64,000 nucleotides of DNA. It comes from Janthinobacterium violaceinigrum. Lineage in GTDB: Bacteria; Pseudomonadota; Gammaproteobacteria; Burkholderiales; Burkholderiaceae_D. This document shows, in pieces, positions 43,434 through 52,444 of the stretch (positions are counted from its first letter, which is position 1; each line of letters starts with the position of its first letter). Both the position numbers and the translations under genes were made by a program. The stretch lies in NCBI RefSeq assembly GCF_009208555.1, contig NZ_WFLI01000011.1:111362-175361 (forward strand), given 5' to 3'. Under the pieces are notes generated by a model. It was not told the DNA's origin and searched no databases. It saw only the letters and a program-made list of their open reading frames with translations.

Positions 43434-44951
43434 ATGGCGTCATCCCCAGAAAACCTCAGCATGGCCGTGTTTTGCGACTTCGAGAACGTCGCGCTCGGCG
43501 TGCGAGATGCAAATTACGAAAAATTCGATATCAAGCCCATCCTGGAACGCTTGCTGCTCAAGGGCAGCATCGTTGTCAAGAAGGCATATTGCGACTGGGA
43601 CCGTTATAAGAGTTTCAAGGGCACTATGCATGAGGCGAACTTCGAGCTGATCGAAATTCCCCACGTGCGCCAGTCGGGCAAGAATTCGGCCGACATCCGC
43701 CTGGTGGTCGATGCGCTGGACCTGTGCTACACCAAGGCCCACGTCAACACCTTCGTCATCATCAGCGGCGATTCCGATTTTTCGCCGCTCGTGTCGAAGT
43801 TGCGCGAAAACGCCAAGCAGGTGATCGGCGTGGGCGTCAAGCAGTCGACGTCGGACCTGCTGGTGGCGAACTGCGATGAATTCATTTTCTACGACGACCT
43901 GGTGCGCGAAAGCCGCCGCACGGCCGCCAAGCGCGACGCGCGCGACACGCCGGCAGCCAAGCGCTCGCCCGACGAAGAAGTGCGCCGCAAGGAAAAATAC
44001 GAGTCGCGCAAGACGGAAGCGATCGAGATGGCCGTCGAAACCTTCGACGCGCTGGTGTCCGAGCGTGGCGATAGCGGCAAGATCTGGGCTTCGATGCTGA
44101 AAGAGGCGATCAAGCGCCGCAAGCCCGATTTCAGCGAGTCCTACTACGGTTTCCGTACCTTCGGCAACCTGCTGGAAGAAGCGCAGACGCGCGGCTTGCT
44201 GGAATTTGGCCGCGATGAGAAATCGGGCGCCTATGTCTACCGCAGCAGCGGCCTGGTGGCCGTGCCTGCCGCCGCGAGCGGGGACGCCGCCAGCGAGGCC
44301 ATCGCCAGCGGCGAGACCGGCGCGGCAGCGGAAGAAGGCAATCAGCGCGAAGGCGGCAGCCGCCGCGATTCGCGCCGCAATGGCCGTGGCGGCCGCAAGC
44401 AGAACGAGCATCGCCGCGGCGAAGCGCCACAGGCTTTCGTGCCCGTGGCCGACGCGGAAACGGTCGTCGTCGAGCAGTATGCGCCGGCGCCGCAGCCGGA
44501 AGTGCTGCATGAAGTGGCCGAGGCGGCAGCCGAGGTGGTGGCCGAAGAAGGCAACGCCAAGCGCGGTTCGCGCCGCAACGGCCGTGGCGGCCGCAAGAAT
44601 GGCGACGGTGCCCGCGAAGCGCGCGCCGAAGCCGTCGAGGCAGCGCCGGTGGCGGAAGCCGTGCCTGTGCCTGTGCCATTACCTGAGCCTGAGCCGGCAG
44701 CGGAAGCGGTAGTGGAGGTAGTGGAGGCGGTCGCCGAAGCCAAACCGAAAGCCAAGCCGCGCACGCCGGCCCGCAAGGCGGCAGCGGCGAAAAAGCCGGC
44801 CAAGAAGGCGGCGGAAGCTGTTGTTGAAGCGGCGCCTGTCGTCGAAGCGGCACCGGTGGAAGTGACTGTCGTCGCCGAAGACAAGCCGGCCAAGGCGCCG
44901 CGCAAGACGCCGGCGCGCCGTCCTGCGCGCAAGAAGGCCGAAGTTGATTGA
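43434..44951 (+). CDS. NYN-domain nuclease with LOTUS/OST-HTH domain and long basic tail
   Basis: A 505-aa protein. Residues about 10-160 are a NYN (PIN-like, LabA/DUF88) domain with metal-ligand aspartates in AVFCDFENVAL, KNSADIRLVVDAL and IISGDSDFSPL. A charged linker precedes an OST-HTH/LOTUS domain at about 195-275 (WASMLKEAIKRRKPDFSESYYGFRTFGNLLEEA), which binds RNA. The last 220 residues are low complexity: two copies of SRRNGRGGRK, long Ala/Glu/Val/Pro stretches and a Lys/Pro/Ala end resembling histone H1. The combination suggests an RNA-processing enzyme with an intrinsically disordered nucleic-acid-binding tail. No operon partner. Confidence 0.85.
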   Translation: MASSPENLSMAVFCDFENVALGVRDANYEKFDIKPILERLLLKGSIVVKKAYCDWDRYKSFKGTMHEANFELIEIPHVRQSGKNSADIRLVVDALDLCYTKAHVNTFVIISGDSDFSPLVSKLRENAKQVIGVGVKQSTSDLLVANCDEFIFYDDLVRESRRTAAKRDARDTPAAKRSPDEEVRRKEKYESRKTEAIEMAVETFDALVSERGDSGKIWASMLKEAIKRRKPDFSESYYGFRTFGNLLEEAQTRGLLEFGRDEKSGAYVYRSSGLVAVPAAASGDAASEAIASGETGAAAEEGNQREGGSRRDSRRNGRGGRKQNEHRRGEAPQAFVPVADAETVVVEQYAPAPQPEVLHEVAEAAAEVVAEEGNAKRGSRRNGRGGRKNGDGAREARAEAVEAAPVAEAVPVPVPLPEPEPAAEAVVEVVEAVAEAKPKAKPRTPARKAAAAKKPAKKAAEAVVEAAPVVEAAPVEVTVVAEDKPAKAPRKTPARRPARKKAEVD

Positions 44952-44973
44952 TTGACGCCCCAAAGCAAGAACT

Positions 44974-45014
44974 GGGGTCAGACGGGGACGCCGAGTCCCG
45001 TCGGGTCTGACCCC
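44974..45014. repeat. REP-like hairpin with GGGGTCAGAC arms
   Basis: GGGGTCAGAC (44974-44983) and GTCTGACCCC (45005-45014) form the outer stem; GGGAC/GTCCC (44985-44989, 44995-44999) the inner stem around a 5-base loop. The flanks AAAGCAAGAACT and GGAACTTTGCT are also partly inverted. GGGGTCAGACCC-type elements recur between genes of Betaproteobacteria, some linked to REP-associated transposases. It sits after the NYN gene and may also stop transcription, though a T-tract is missing. Confidence 0.7.
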
Positions 45015-45114
45015 GGAACTTTGCTGCGTATCAATACGTTCGGTGCATGCGCACCACCACCATTCCCCCAAGCGTGTACGATGAGCCTGTTTTTAACGGG
45101 GCGGGCGGTCAAGC

Positions 45115-45732
45115 ATGTACCACGGTGAACGGTTCAACAGCATTTCCCATACGGTGGGCGCCGCGCTGGCGGCCATCGGCGGCGTCATCCTGATCGTCGC
45201 GGCGGCCCGCACGGGCGACCCCTGGAAAATCGTCAGCTGCAGCGTGTATGCGGCCATGCTGCTGACCCTGTACCTCACGTCCACCCTCTACCACAGCGTG
45301 CGCGGCAAGGCCAAGGCCGTGCTGCAGCGGCTCGACCATTGCGCCATCTACCTGCTCATCGCGGGCACCTACACGCCCTTCATGCTGGTGACCCTGCGGG
45401 GGCCGTGGGGCTGGTCGCTGTTCGGCGTCGTCTGGGGCCTGGCCTTGCTTGGCATCGTGCAGGAATACGTGTACGCGAAAGGCGCGCGCATCCTGTCGCT
45501 GGTGATTTACGTGGCCATGGGCTGGCTGATCGTCATCGGCATCAAGCCGCTGCTGGCGGCGCTCGAATGGAATGGCTTTTTGTGGCTGGTGGCAGGCGGT
45601 CTGTGCTACACGGGCGGCATCGCTTTCTACGCCACCGACCACAAGCTGCGCCATGGCCACGGCATCTGGCACCTGTTCGTGCTGGCCGGCAGTAGCTGCC
45701 ATTTTATCGCCATTTTGTTCTACGTTGCCTGA
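45115..45732 (+). CDS. Haemolysin III family membrane protein (PAQR-like)
   Basis: A 205-aa protein with seven hydrophobic helices, YqfA/HlyIII family. The conserved residues are visible: ERFNSISHTVGA at the start, STLYHSV with serine-histidine, RLDHCAIYLLIAGTYTPF, and HKLRHGHGIWHLFVLAGSSCHF at the end, giving the zinc-binding histidine set of PAQR receptors. Proposed role is membrane fluidity or ceramidase-like hydrolase; a lytic role is not established. AACGGGGCGGGC leads to the ATG at 45115. Confidence 0.88.
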   Translation: MYHGERFNSISHTVGAALAAIGGVILIVAAARTGDPWKIVSCSVYAAMLLTLYLTSTLYHSVRGKAKAVLQRLDHCAIYLLIAGTYTPFMLVTLRGPWGWSLFGVVWGLALLGIVQEYVYAKGARILSLVIYVAMGWLIVIGIKPLLAALEWNGFLWLVAGGLCYTGGIAFYATDHKLRHGHGIWHLFVLAGSSCHFIAILFYVA

Positions 45733-45801
45733 CGTTGCCTACCGCCATCACTGTTGCCGCCATTCCATTATAATGGCGCGATATGTGAAATGTGGGCAAC
45801 A

Positions 45802-46698
45802 ATGAGCAAGGCAAGCATGGATATCAATTCGGACGACCTGAAAATCTTCGTCACCGTCATCGACAGCGGCACCCTGAGCGCGGCCGCCGTACACCTGGGA
45901 CAAACTACCTCCGGCGTCAGCCGCGCCCTGTCGCGCCTGGAAGACAAGCTGGCCACGTCGCTGCTGACGCGCACCACGCGGCGCATGGAGCTGACGGAAG
46001 AGGGGCAGCTGTTTCTCGACAAGGCGCGTGCCATCCTCGCCTCGATGGAAGACGTGGAAGAGTCGATCCGCATCCGCCGCCAGAAGCCGGCCGGCCGCCT
46101 GTCCGTCGATGCCGCCTCGCCCTTCATGCTCCATTGCGTGGTGCCCCACGTGGCGGAGTTTCGCGCCATGTACCCGGACATCCGCCTGGAGCTGACCAGC
46201 AACGACCAGATCGCCGACCTGCTCGAACACCGCACCGATATCGCCATCCGCATCGGCGCGCTGGTCGACTCGACCCTGCATGCGCGTCCGCTCAGTGCCA
46301 GCCCCCTGCACGTGCTGGCCACGCCCGCCTATCTGGCGCGCCACGGCACGCCAGATACGCCGGAAGCGCTGTCCGGCCATGCGCTGCTGGGCTTTGCGCA
46401 GTATGAACTGGGCAATAGCTGGCCGCTGCGCCACGCCGCCGGCAACAGCCTGCAGATCGTGCCCGCGCTGGCCGCTTCCAGCGGCGAAACCCTGCGCCAG
46501 CTGGCCCTGCACGACCAGGGCATCGTCTGCCTGTCCGACTTCATGACGAAGGACGACATCGCGGCCGGCCGCCTGGTGAAGGTGCTGCAGCCGTTTTATA
46601 CGGGCTACCGGCAGCAGATCCACGCCGTGTACTACCGCAATACGCAGCTGGCGCAGCGCATCAGCTGCTTCCTCGAATTCCTGCAACAGAAACTGTAA
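45802..46698 (+). CDS. LysR-family transcriptional regulator
   Basis: A 298-aa regulator. The winged helix (about 8-65) has FVTVIDSGTLSAAAVHLGQTTSGVSRALSRLEDKL; the substrate-binding domain starts at GRLSVDAASPFMLHCVVPHV and belongs to the CrgA/YafC-type group with SNDQIADLLEHRTDIAIRIG. LysR proteins commonly control a divergent gene, but the neighbour upstream is co-directional. ATG 45802 or 45817 (MDINSDD, with AAGG 5 bases before) are both reasonable starts. Target unknown. Confidence 0.87.
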   Translation: MSKASMDINSDDLKIFVTVIDSGTLSAAAVHLGQTTSGVSRALSRLEDKLATSLLTRTTRRMELTEEGQLFLDKARAILASMEDVEESIRIRRQKPAGRLSVDAASPFMLHCVVPHVAEFRAMYPDIRLELTSNDQIADLLEHRTDIAIRIGALVDSTLHARPLSASPLHVLATPAYLARHGTPDTPEALSGHALLGFAQYELGNSWPLRHAAGNSLQIVPALAASSGETLRQLALHDQGIVCLSDFMTKDDIAAGRLVKVLQPFYTGYRQQIHAVYYRNTQLAQRISCFLEFLQQKL

Positions 46699-46707
46699 GG
46701 CCCGGAC

Positions 46708-46956
46708 ATGCGCGCACATGGCATGCAATGCCCCACCTGCGACAAATATGGCGACCTGGTGCACGCCACGGTCCGCAAGACGGGCCAGCAGGTGATCGTC
46801 TGCACGGAATGCGATTTCGTGTGGCCGCATCCGCAGCAGGACATTCATCCGGCGCATGCCACGGATGTGGCCTCCCTGCTGGCGCAATCCGGCCTGGACG
46901 ACGACTGGGACGAGCTCGAACTCGGGGCAAGGGTGCCGCCGTCGTCTACAGCATGA
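46708..46956 (+). CDS. Small zinc-ribbon protein
   Basis: An 82-aa protein starting MRAHGMQCPTCDKYG. Two CxxC knuckles (CPTC at 8-11 and CTEC at 32-35) spaced 20 residues apart form a zinc ribbon, followed by a WPHPQQDIHPAH stretch and an acidic tail. It is 9 bp downstream of the LysR gene on the same strand and ends 11 bp inside the convergent EAL gene. No named family is recognised; zinc ribbons of this kind often bind nucleic acid or proteins. Confidence 0.65.
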   Translation: MRAHGMQCPTCDKYGDLVHATVRKTGQQVIVCTECDFVWPHPQQDIHPAHATDVASLLAQSGLDDDWDELELGARVPPSSTA

Positions 46957-49825
46957 CGTGCGTTTCTTCCGCCCGCAGCAGGGCTTCCACTTCATGGGCG
47001 GGCAGCGGCCGGCTGAAATAAAAGCCCTGCGCCTCGTCGCAGCCGTGGCGGCGCAGGTAGTCGAGCTGTTCGGCCGTTTCCACGCCTTCGGCCACCACGC
47101 GCAGTTTCAAATTGTGCGCCAGCGCGATGATGGAGACGACGATGGCCGCATCGTCCGCGTCGCGCGCCACGTCGCCCACGAAACTGCGGTCGATCTTCAG
47201 CACGTCGATGGGGAAGGTGCGCAGGTAGGCGAAGCTGGAATAGCCGGTGCCGAAGTCGTCGATCGACAGCTGCACCCCCAGCGCCTTCATGTCGTGCAGC
47301 TGGCTGACGGCCAGCGCCACGTCGTGCATGAACAGGCTTTCCGTCAGCTCCAGCTCCAGGCAGGCGGGCGCCAGTCCCGTTTCCTGCAGCACGTCGGCGA
47401 TCGAGGCGACCAGGTTCGGCTCGTTGAACTGGCGCGCCGACAGGTTCACGGCCAGGCGCAGCTGGCCCAGGCCGGCCGCATGCCAGGCCTGCATCTGCGC
47501 GCACGCCTGGCGCATGACCCAGGCGCCGATCGGCACGATCAGGCCCGTATCCTCGGCCAGCGCGATGAAGCGCTGCGGCGCCACCATGCCCAGGTCCGGG
47601 TGCTGCCAGCGCAGCAGCGCTTCCACGCCCACGATGCGCCCGCTGGCCAGGTCCAGCTGCGGCTGATAATGCAGCACGAACTGCTCGCGCTCCAGCGCGT
47701 TGCGCAGCGCCGTCTCGATGCGCAGGCGCTCCAGGGTGGCCTGGTTCATGGCCGTCGTGTAGAACTTGATGTTGTTGCGGCCCTGTTTCTTGGCGCAGTA
47801 CATGGCGATGTCGGCCTGCTCGATCAGGTTCTGCGTCTCGCCATTCAAGGTCACGTCGCCGGGCGCGTCGTAGCGCGACGTGTCGTAGACGGCCACGCCG
47901 ATGCTGCAGGTGACGAAAAATTCCTTGCCATCCAATAGCACCGGCTGCGCCACGGCATCCATCACGCGCTGCACGATGGCGCCGCTGAGCACTTCATCCG
48001 CCTGCTCGCACAGGATGGCGACGAATTCATCGCCGGACAGGCGCGCCACCGTATCGCTTTCGCGCAGGCTGGACTGCAGGCGCGTGGCGATGGTTTTCAG
48101 CAGCAGGTCGCCCGCCTTGTGTCCCAGGCTGTCGTTGACGAACTTGAAGCGGTCGAGGTCGATCAACAGCACCCACAGCGCGCGGTTCTTGCGGCGCGAC
48201 AGGGCCATCGCCTGCGCCAGGCGGTCGCGCAGCAGGGCGCGGTTGGGCAGGCCCGTCAGCACGTCGTGGTGGGCGATGTGCTGGATTTGCTGCTCGGCCA
48301 GCTTGCGTTCCGTGATTTCGGAGCCCGTGCCCCGGTAGCCGCGAAATTCGCCCAGCTCGTTGAACAGCGGTTCGCCATTGATGCTGAACCAGCGCAGCTG
48401 GCCATCGCGGTCCTTCATCGCATATTCGAGGTTGGAAAAGGGCAGGTGGGCTTCCAGGTTGGCGATATGCTGCTTGCCCCAGCGCGAATTGCGCATTTCC
48501 GGGTTGTTGTCCCAGCGCGTCATGCCGATGAAGCGTTCCAGCGGCATGTTCGACTTGTCCGTGAAGCCGCTGGTGATGTGGGTGAAGCAGTAATTGGCAT
48601 CCTGTTCCCAGTACCAGTCCGAGGACAGGGCCAGCAGGCGGCGGAAGCGCTTTTCGCTTTCCTGCAAGGCGCGCTCCGTGCGCTGGCGCGCCCGCACGTC
48701 GGCGCTGAGCAGTTCATTGCTGCGCTTGAGGTCGGCCGTGCGCTGTTCCACCAGCAATTGCACGCGGCGCGAGCGCTGCGTCAGTGTCTGCACGAAGGCG
48801 GCCGTCAGCACGCTGAACAGCAAACCCGTGATCAGGGTGAACAGGGAGCCCAGGTGGTCGGCCAGGAAGGGGCGCGGATGGGCCACCACGCGCACATGCC
48901 AGGGCCGGCCGGCGGAAGTGAAGGCCCGGTCATAATGGCTGTGGTAGGCAAACTGCAGCCAGCGGGGCAGCGACTCCCAGGCGCCGCCCGGTTCGTCGGC
49001 AGGCGCCTGGCCATGTTGGAAGATCCGCTGGCGCGGGTCGGCGCCCGCATCGGCGTAGACGCTGAGTTCGAGCTGCGGGTCGCCCAGCAGGTCGGCGCCG
49101 GCGAGGATTTTCTGCACCAGTTCCCCCGCGCGGATGATGGCGGCCGTATCGCCGATCAGCGCCGCGCGCCGCTGCTGCACCGTTTGCAGGGGCAGGCCGT
49201 GACGGTACACGGGGCGCAGGATGACGAAGCCCTGCTGCGGCCCCTGCGCCAGGGCCAGCAGGCCGGTGGCGGTGGTCTGGCCGCTGACGATGGCCTGTTC
49301 CAGCGCATTCGCCAGCAAGCCGTTCGGGCTGACGTTCAGGCCGAAGGCGGGGCGGTTGCCCTGCAAGGGAACGAGGTAGTCCACCACCAGGTAGCTGGCG
49401 CGCGTCGTTGCGGGTACGACGACGCCATCGCGCATTTCCGTCATCGCGTAATCGGGCACGATGCGGCGCAGCTCCGTCTCGAACGCGGCGCGCTGCGCAT
49501 GCGGCACGATGCGGTGGAAATTGAAGGCCTGGATGAACGGGTGGCGCTGCAGCAGCGGCGTGGTGAAGTCGTGGAACTGCTCGCGCGTGACGGGCACGAC
49601 GGCGCTAAACAGTTGGTTCGTCGTGGTCAGCACCTCGACCGCGTCGTCGAGTCCCTGCTCGATGGCGGCGACCCTGGCGCCGGCGCGCTGCTGCAGGCTC
49701 AGGCTCATCTTGTCGTATTCGAGCTGGCTGATGGCGGCGAACAGCATGGCTGTGATGCTGACGCCGCAGGCAAAGGTCAGCGCGGCCGCGGCAGAAATCG
49801 ACAATGGCAGGCGGCCACGCAGCAT
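46946..49825 (-). CDS. CHASE-PAS-GGDEF-EAL membrane c-di-GMP protein
   Basis: A 959-aa sensor protein. N-terminal helix (about 10-30), periplasmic CHASE domain (about 70-250, with HPFIQAFNFHRIVP), second helix near 330, coiled coil, PAS/PAC domain (about 390-510), GGDEF domain and EAL domain. The GGDEF motif reads RLSGDEF, a conservative change that leaves cyclase activity possible. The EAL domain appears intact (VEALLRWQHP, NLSARQFNEPN, LELELTES, IDDFGTGYSS, KIDRSFV, VAEGVETAEQ), so phosphodiesterase activity is likely. Extracellular ligand unknown. Its stop overlaps the zinc-ribbon gene by 11 bp. Confidence 0.9.
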   Translation of the reverse strand: MLRGRLPLSISAAAALTFACGVSITAMLFAAISQLEYDKMSLSLQQRAGARVAAIEQGLDDAVEVLTTTNQLFSAVVPVTREQFHDFTTPLLQRHPFIQAFNFHRIVPHAQRAAFETELRRIVPDYAMTEMRDGVVVPATTRASYLVVDYLVPLQGNRPAFGLNVSPNGLLANALEQAIVSGQTTATGLLALAQGPQQGFVILRPVYRHGLPLQTVQQRRAALIGDTAAIIRAGELVQKILAGADLLGDPQLELSVYADAGADPRQRIFQHGQAPADEPGGAWESLPRWLQFAYHSHYDRAFTSAGRPWHVRVVAHPRPFLADHLGSLFTLITGLLFSVLTAAFVQTLTQRSRRVQLLVEQRTADLKRSNELLSADVRARQRTERALQESEKRFRRLLALSSDWYWEQDANYCFTHITSGFTDKSNMPLERFIGMTRWDNNPEMRNSRWGKQHIANLEAHLPFSNLEYAMKDRDGQLRWFSINGEPLFNELGEFRGYRGTGSEITERKLAEQQIQHIAHHDVLTGLPNRALLRDRLAQAMALSRRKNRALWVLLIDLDRFKFVNDSLGHKAGDLLLKTIATRLQSSLRESDTVARLSGDEFVAILCEQADEVLSGAIVQRVMDAVAQPVLLDGKEFFVTCSIGVAVYDTSRYDAPGDVTLNGETQNLIEQADIAMYCAKKQGRNNIKFYTTAMNQATLERLRIETALRNALEREQFVLHYQPQLDLASGRIVGVEALLRWQHPDLGMVAPQRFIALAEDTGLIVPIGAWVMRQACAQMQAWHAAGLGQLRLAVNLSARQFNEPNLVASIADVLQETGLAPACLELELTESLFMHDVALAVSQLHDMKALGVQLSIDDFGTGYSSFAYLRTFPIDVLKIDRSFVGDVARDADDAAIVVSIIALAHNLKLRVVAEGVETAEQLDYLRRHGCDEAQGFYFSRPLPAHEVEALLRAEETHVML

Positions 49826-49978
49826 GGTTTTTCCTATCTCACTTCATGGACACTTGGGTTCGGCGGCGCCTGCCGGCCCCACGCAGGCCGTAGTTTGTCA
49901 TAAACCACATCCATCATGCTGATTTTGCACCAAAGTACTGCTAATAAGCAACAATATCGATGGCCGGGGAGGCGGCGT

Positions 49979-50749
49979 TCAGCCGCCGTCCGCGCCCGAC
50001 TGCCGGCGCAAACGCCACAATTGCCATGCCGGCAGCAGGCGGTTCAGGAACGCCAGGCCGCACGCCTGGCGCCAGCGCACCAGGCGCACCACGCGCATGG
50101 CGCGGCCGGGGACGTGCTGCTGCGGCTTGGCGGCAAAGATGATGCGGTTGTTGCCGGCGATGTCATCGAAGTGGCATACGGCGCCGCGGAAGGTCAGCAT
50201 CAGGCGCGCCAGCATGGCGGGATAGTGCTCGTCATAGCTGAACAGGTTGGCGACCAGCACGCCGCCGGGCAGCAGGGAGCGCAGGCAGTCCGCATAGAAA
50301 CGCGCGCTGCCCAGTGCGGGCGGCAGGCCCGTTTCGTCGTAGCCGTCGAGCAGCAGCACGTCGGCGCAGCCAGGATGCTGGCGGATGTAGCTGACGGCGT
50401 CCGTCTCGATGATGCGCAGGCGCGCATCGTCGGGCGGCAGTATGAATTGCTCGCGCAGGGCGATCACGTCGGCGCGCAATTCCAGCACCGTGATGCGCGC
50501 GTCGGGCAGGTGGCGGTGGCAGAATTTGAGCAGCGAGCCGCCGCCCAGGCCCACCATCAGGATGTGGCGGGGACGGGGCACGAACAGGGTAAAGCACATC
50601 ATGGCGCGCGCATAGCGCAGCAGCAGGTGGTCGGGGCGCGACAGCAGCATTTCGCTCTGGATCATGCCGGGCTGGAATTCCAGGCGGCGCCGGTCGCCGC
50701 AGGTATGCACCTGCGGGGCCTGTGGGGTGGTGCTTCTGTTTTCCGGCAT
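49979..50749 (-). CDS. Spermidine-synthase-like methyltransferase-fold protein
   Basis: A 256-aa protein with a Rossmann methyltransferase-like core. The nucleotide motif is ILMVGLGGGSLLKF, followed by ITVLELRADVIALRE, then IRQHPGCADVLLLDGYDE, which matches the SpeE/polyamine synthase family (GGG and D-x-D region). The usual gatekeeper loop and N-terminal beta-hairpin domain are shortened, so polyamine synthesis is uncertain. Start at 50749 (MPENRSTTP); no clear ribosome site. A DUF43-like orphan with no speD or speA nearby. Confidence 0.75.
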   Translation of the reverse strand: MPENRSTTPQAPQVHTCGDRRRLEFQPGMIQSEMLLSRPDHLLLRYARAMMCFTLFVPRPRHILMVGLGGGSLLKFCHRHLPDARITVLELRADVIALREQFILPPDDARLRIIETDAVSYIRQHPGCADVLLLDGYDETGLPPALGSARFYADCLRSLLPGGVLVANLFSYDEHYPAMLARLMLTFRGAVCHFDDIAGNNRIIFAAKPQQHVPGRAMRVVRLVRWRQACGLAFLNRLLPAWQLWRLRRQSGADGG

Positions 50750-50955
50750 GGGACGACTTCGCTGAGTGGACTGGGGACGATGTTTTGTTGCATTCAGAGA
50801 AATCTGATAAGCTCCCGTGAGCATACCCGATTAATCCGCACAGAGCGTCCGCATGGAGCGGCGGCGGGCTCGCCTGTTGCCGTTCGGCGCACAGCGCGGA
50901 GCGCGGCGCCAGGCAGCGTACGGCGCGTAGCGGCAAGGCCGCGCAGTCGGGCACC

Positions 50956-51243
50956 ATGGAGACAAGCATGTTTTTGGATCACCCCATCATTACGGCGACG
51001 AACAGTTTTACGGAGCCTGACCGCATCGAGCGGCTGACGCGCGTGTATGGCTACGCGGCGGCGCTGGCCGACCAGGCCGCCAATTTCGGTTTCATTGAAA
51101 AAGTAGCGCAGATCCACGACCACAAGGGCACCCTCATCGTTTTCTGGCATGAGGCGCCCAGCGAAGCGGAGAAGCAGTATTTCGTGCAGGCGTGGGCCAG
51201 CAAGGTCGGCGACGGCAGCACCAATGTCGAACACGAAATCTGA
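50956..51243 (+). CDS. Short hypothetical protein
   Basis: A 95-aa protein, no signal peptide or membrane helix. The HDHKGTLIVFWHEAPSEAEKQYFVQAWAS segment predicts a beta-strand plus helix; nothing matches a family I know. GGAGAC and the downstream diguanylate-cyclase-like gene 37 bp away on the same strand are the only context. A plausible translated gene because the codon pattern is that of its neighbours and the frame is conserved in character (balanced charge, no strong Arg bias). Confidence 0.55.
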   Translation: METSMFLDHPIITATNSFTEPDRIERLTRVYGYAAALADQAANFGFIEKVAQIHDHKGTLIVFWHEAPSEAEKQYFVQAWASKVGDGSTNVEHEI

Positions 51244-51280
51244 CCTGGCGTGCCACGCTGGCGCGGCAATGGCGTAACCC

Positions 51281-52432
51281 ATGGATATCAAGACCCTGGT
51301 ACTGGCGCTGGCGCTCGGCAACCTGAGCCTGTGCGCGGCCCTGTTCTTCTTCGAGTACGAGCGCAAGAAGTCGCTCAGCCTGTCCACCTGGGCGGTGGCC
51401 AAGCAATGCCAGGCCGTGGCCTGGTGTCTGCTGTACTTCCGCGGCGTGCTGCCCGACGTGCTGTCCATCTTGCTGGGCAACAGCCTGCTGTTTGCCGGCA
51501 TGGCGCTCGACGCGGGCGCGCTGTGGCAGGCGGCGGGGCGCAGCAACTGGCGCCGCTATGTATTGCCGGCGCTGGGCGTGTCGGTGGCGCTGTTTGCCGC
51601 CTGCTACCTGTTCGACGTGGCGCCGCTGCTGCGCAGCGCCGGCGGTTCGCTGATCGTGGCGGGCTTTTTCCTCGCCGGCGTGGCCGCCCTGTGCCTGAAG
51701 TGGCGCGAGGCGAGCATGCTGCGCCGCTTCCTCGTCGTCAGCATGGGCATCCTGTCGCTGCTGATTGCCGCGCGCGGCGTGCTGGCCGCCACCATTCCCG
51801 ATTTCGATGCGGAACTGATGCAGCTGGCCGGCTTCGGCGCCCTGTACCTGATGATGCTGACGAACGCCTTCGGCTACCTGCTGCTGTCGCGCGAAAAGCT
51901 GGGCGGCGAACTGGCGCGCCTGGAAGTGCTCGACGGGGCCACGGGCGTGCCGAACCGCCGCGGCTTTTACCAGGCGCTGGCGCCGTGGATGGCGCTGGCG
52001 CGCCGGCCCGGTTTGCCGACGGCGCTGGTGGTGCTCAATATCGACCATTTCAAGCGCGTCAACGACAGCTATGGCCATCCGGTGGGCGACGCGGTGCTGA
52101 AAGCCATCGTCGACACCTGCCGCCAGCAGCTGCGCGACAGCGACCTGATGGGCCGCCTGGGCGGCGCCGAATTCGCCATCCAGCTGCCGCGCACGACCCT
52201 GGCCGATGCGCTGATGGTGGCCGAGCGCATCCGCGCCGCCGTCGAAGCGCTGCCCGTCAAAACGGAGCGCGCCGTGCTGCAGCTGACGGCCAGCCTGGGC
52301 GTGACCACCATCCGCGCCGAAGACAGCACCGTCAGCCTGTTCAAGCGGGCCGACGAGGCGCTGCAGGCAGCCAAGCAGGCGGGCCGCAACCGGGTGGTCG
52401 AGGCGCAGGGCGCCAGCCCCCTCGATATGTAA
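51281..52432 (+). CDS. Membrane GGDEF-domain protein with degenerate GGAEF site
   Basis: A 383-aa protein: six or seven membrane helices (about 1-205) then a GGDEF domain from VLDGATGVPNRRGFYQAL. The substrate helix IDHFKRVNDSYGHPVGD is intact but the active-site loop reads RLGGAEFAIQ, with alanine at the third position where Asp or Glu normally coordinates the metal. It is therefore probably inactive as a cyclase, or a GTP-binding or c-di-GMP receptor protein. The ATG at 51281 is clear. The membrane part resembles MASE-type sensors, ligand unknown. Confidence 0.85.
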   Translation: MDIKTLVLALALGNLSLCAALFFFEYERKKSLSLSTWAVAKQCQAVAWCLLYFRGVLPDVLSILLGNSLLFAGMALDAGALWQAAGRSNWRRYVLPALGVSVALFAACYLFDVAPLLRSAGGSLIVAGFFLAGVAALCLKWREASMLRRFLVVSMGILSLLIAARGVLAATIPDFDAELMQLAGFGALYLMMLTNAFGYLLLSREKLGGELARLEVLDGATGVPNRRGFYQALAPWMALARRPGLPTALVVLNIDHFKRVNDSYGHPVGDAVLKAIVDTCRQQLRDSDLMGRLGGAEFAIQLPRTTLADALMVAERIRAAVEALPVKTERAVLQLTASLGVTTIRAEDSTVSLFKRADEALQAAKQAGRNRVVEAQGASPLDM

Positions 52433-52444
52433 ATCCGTTTAGTC

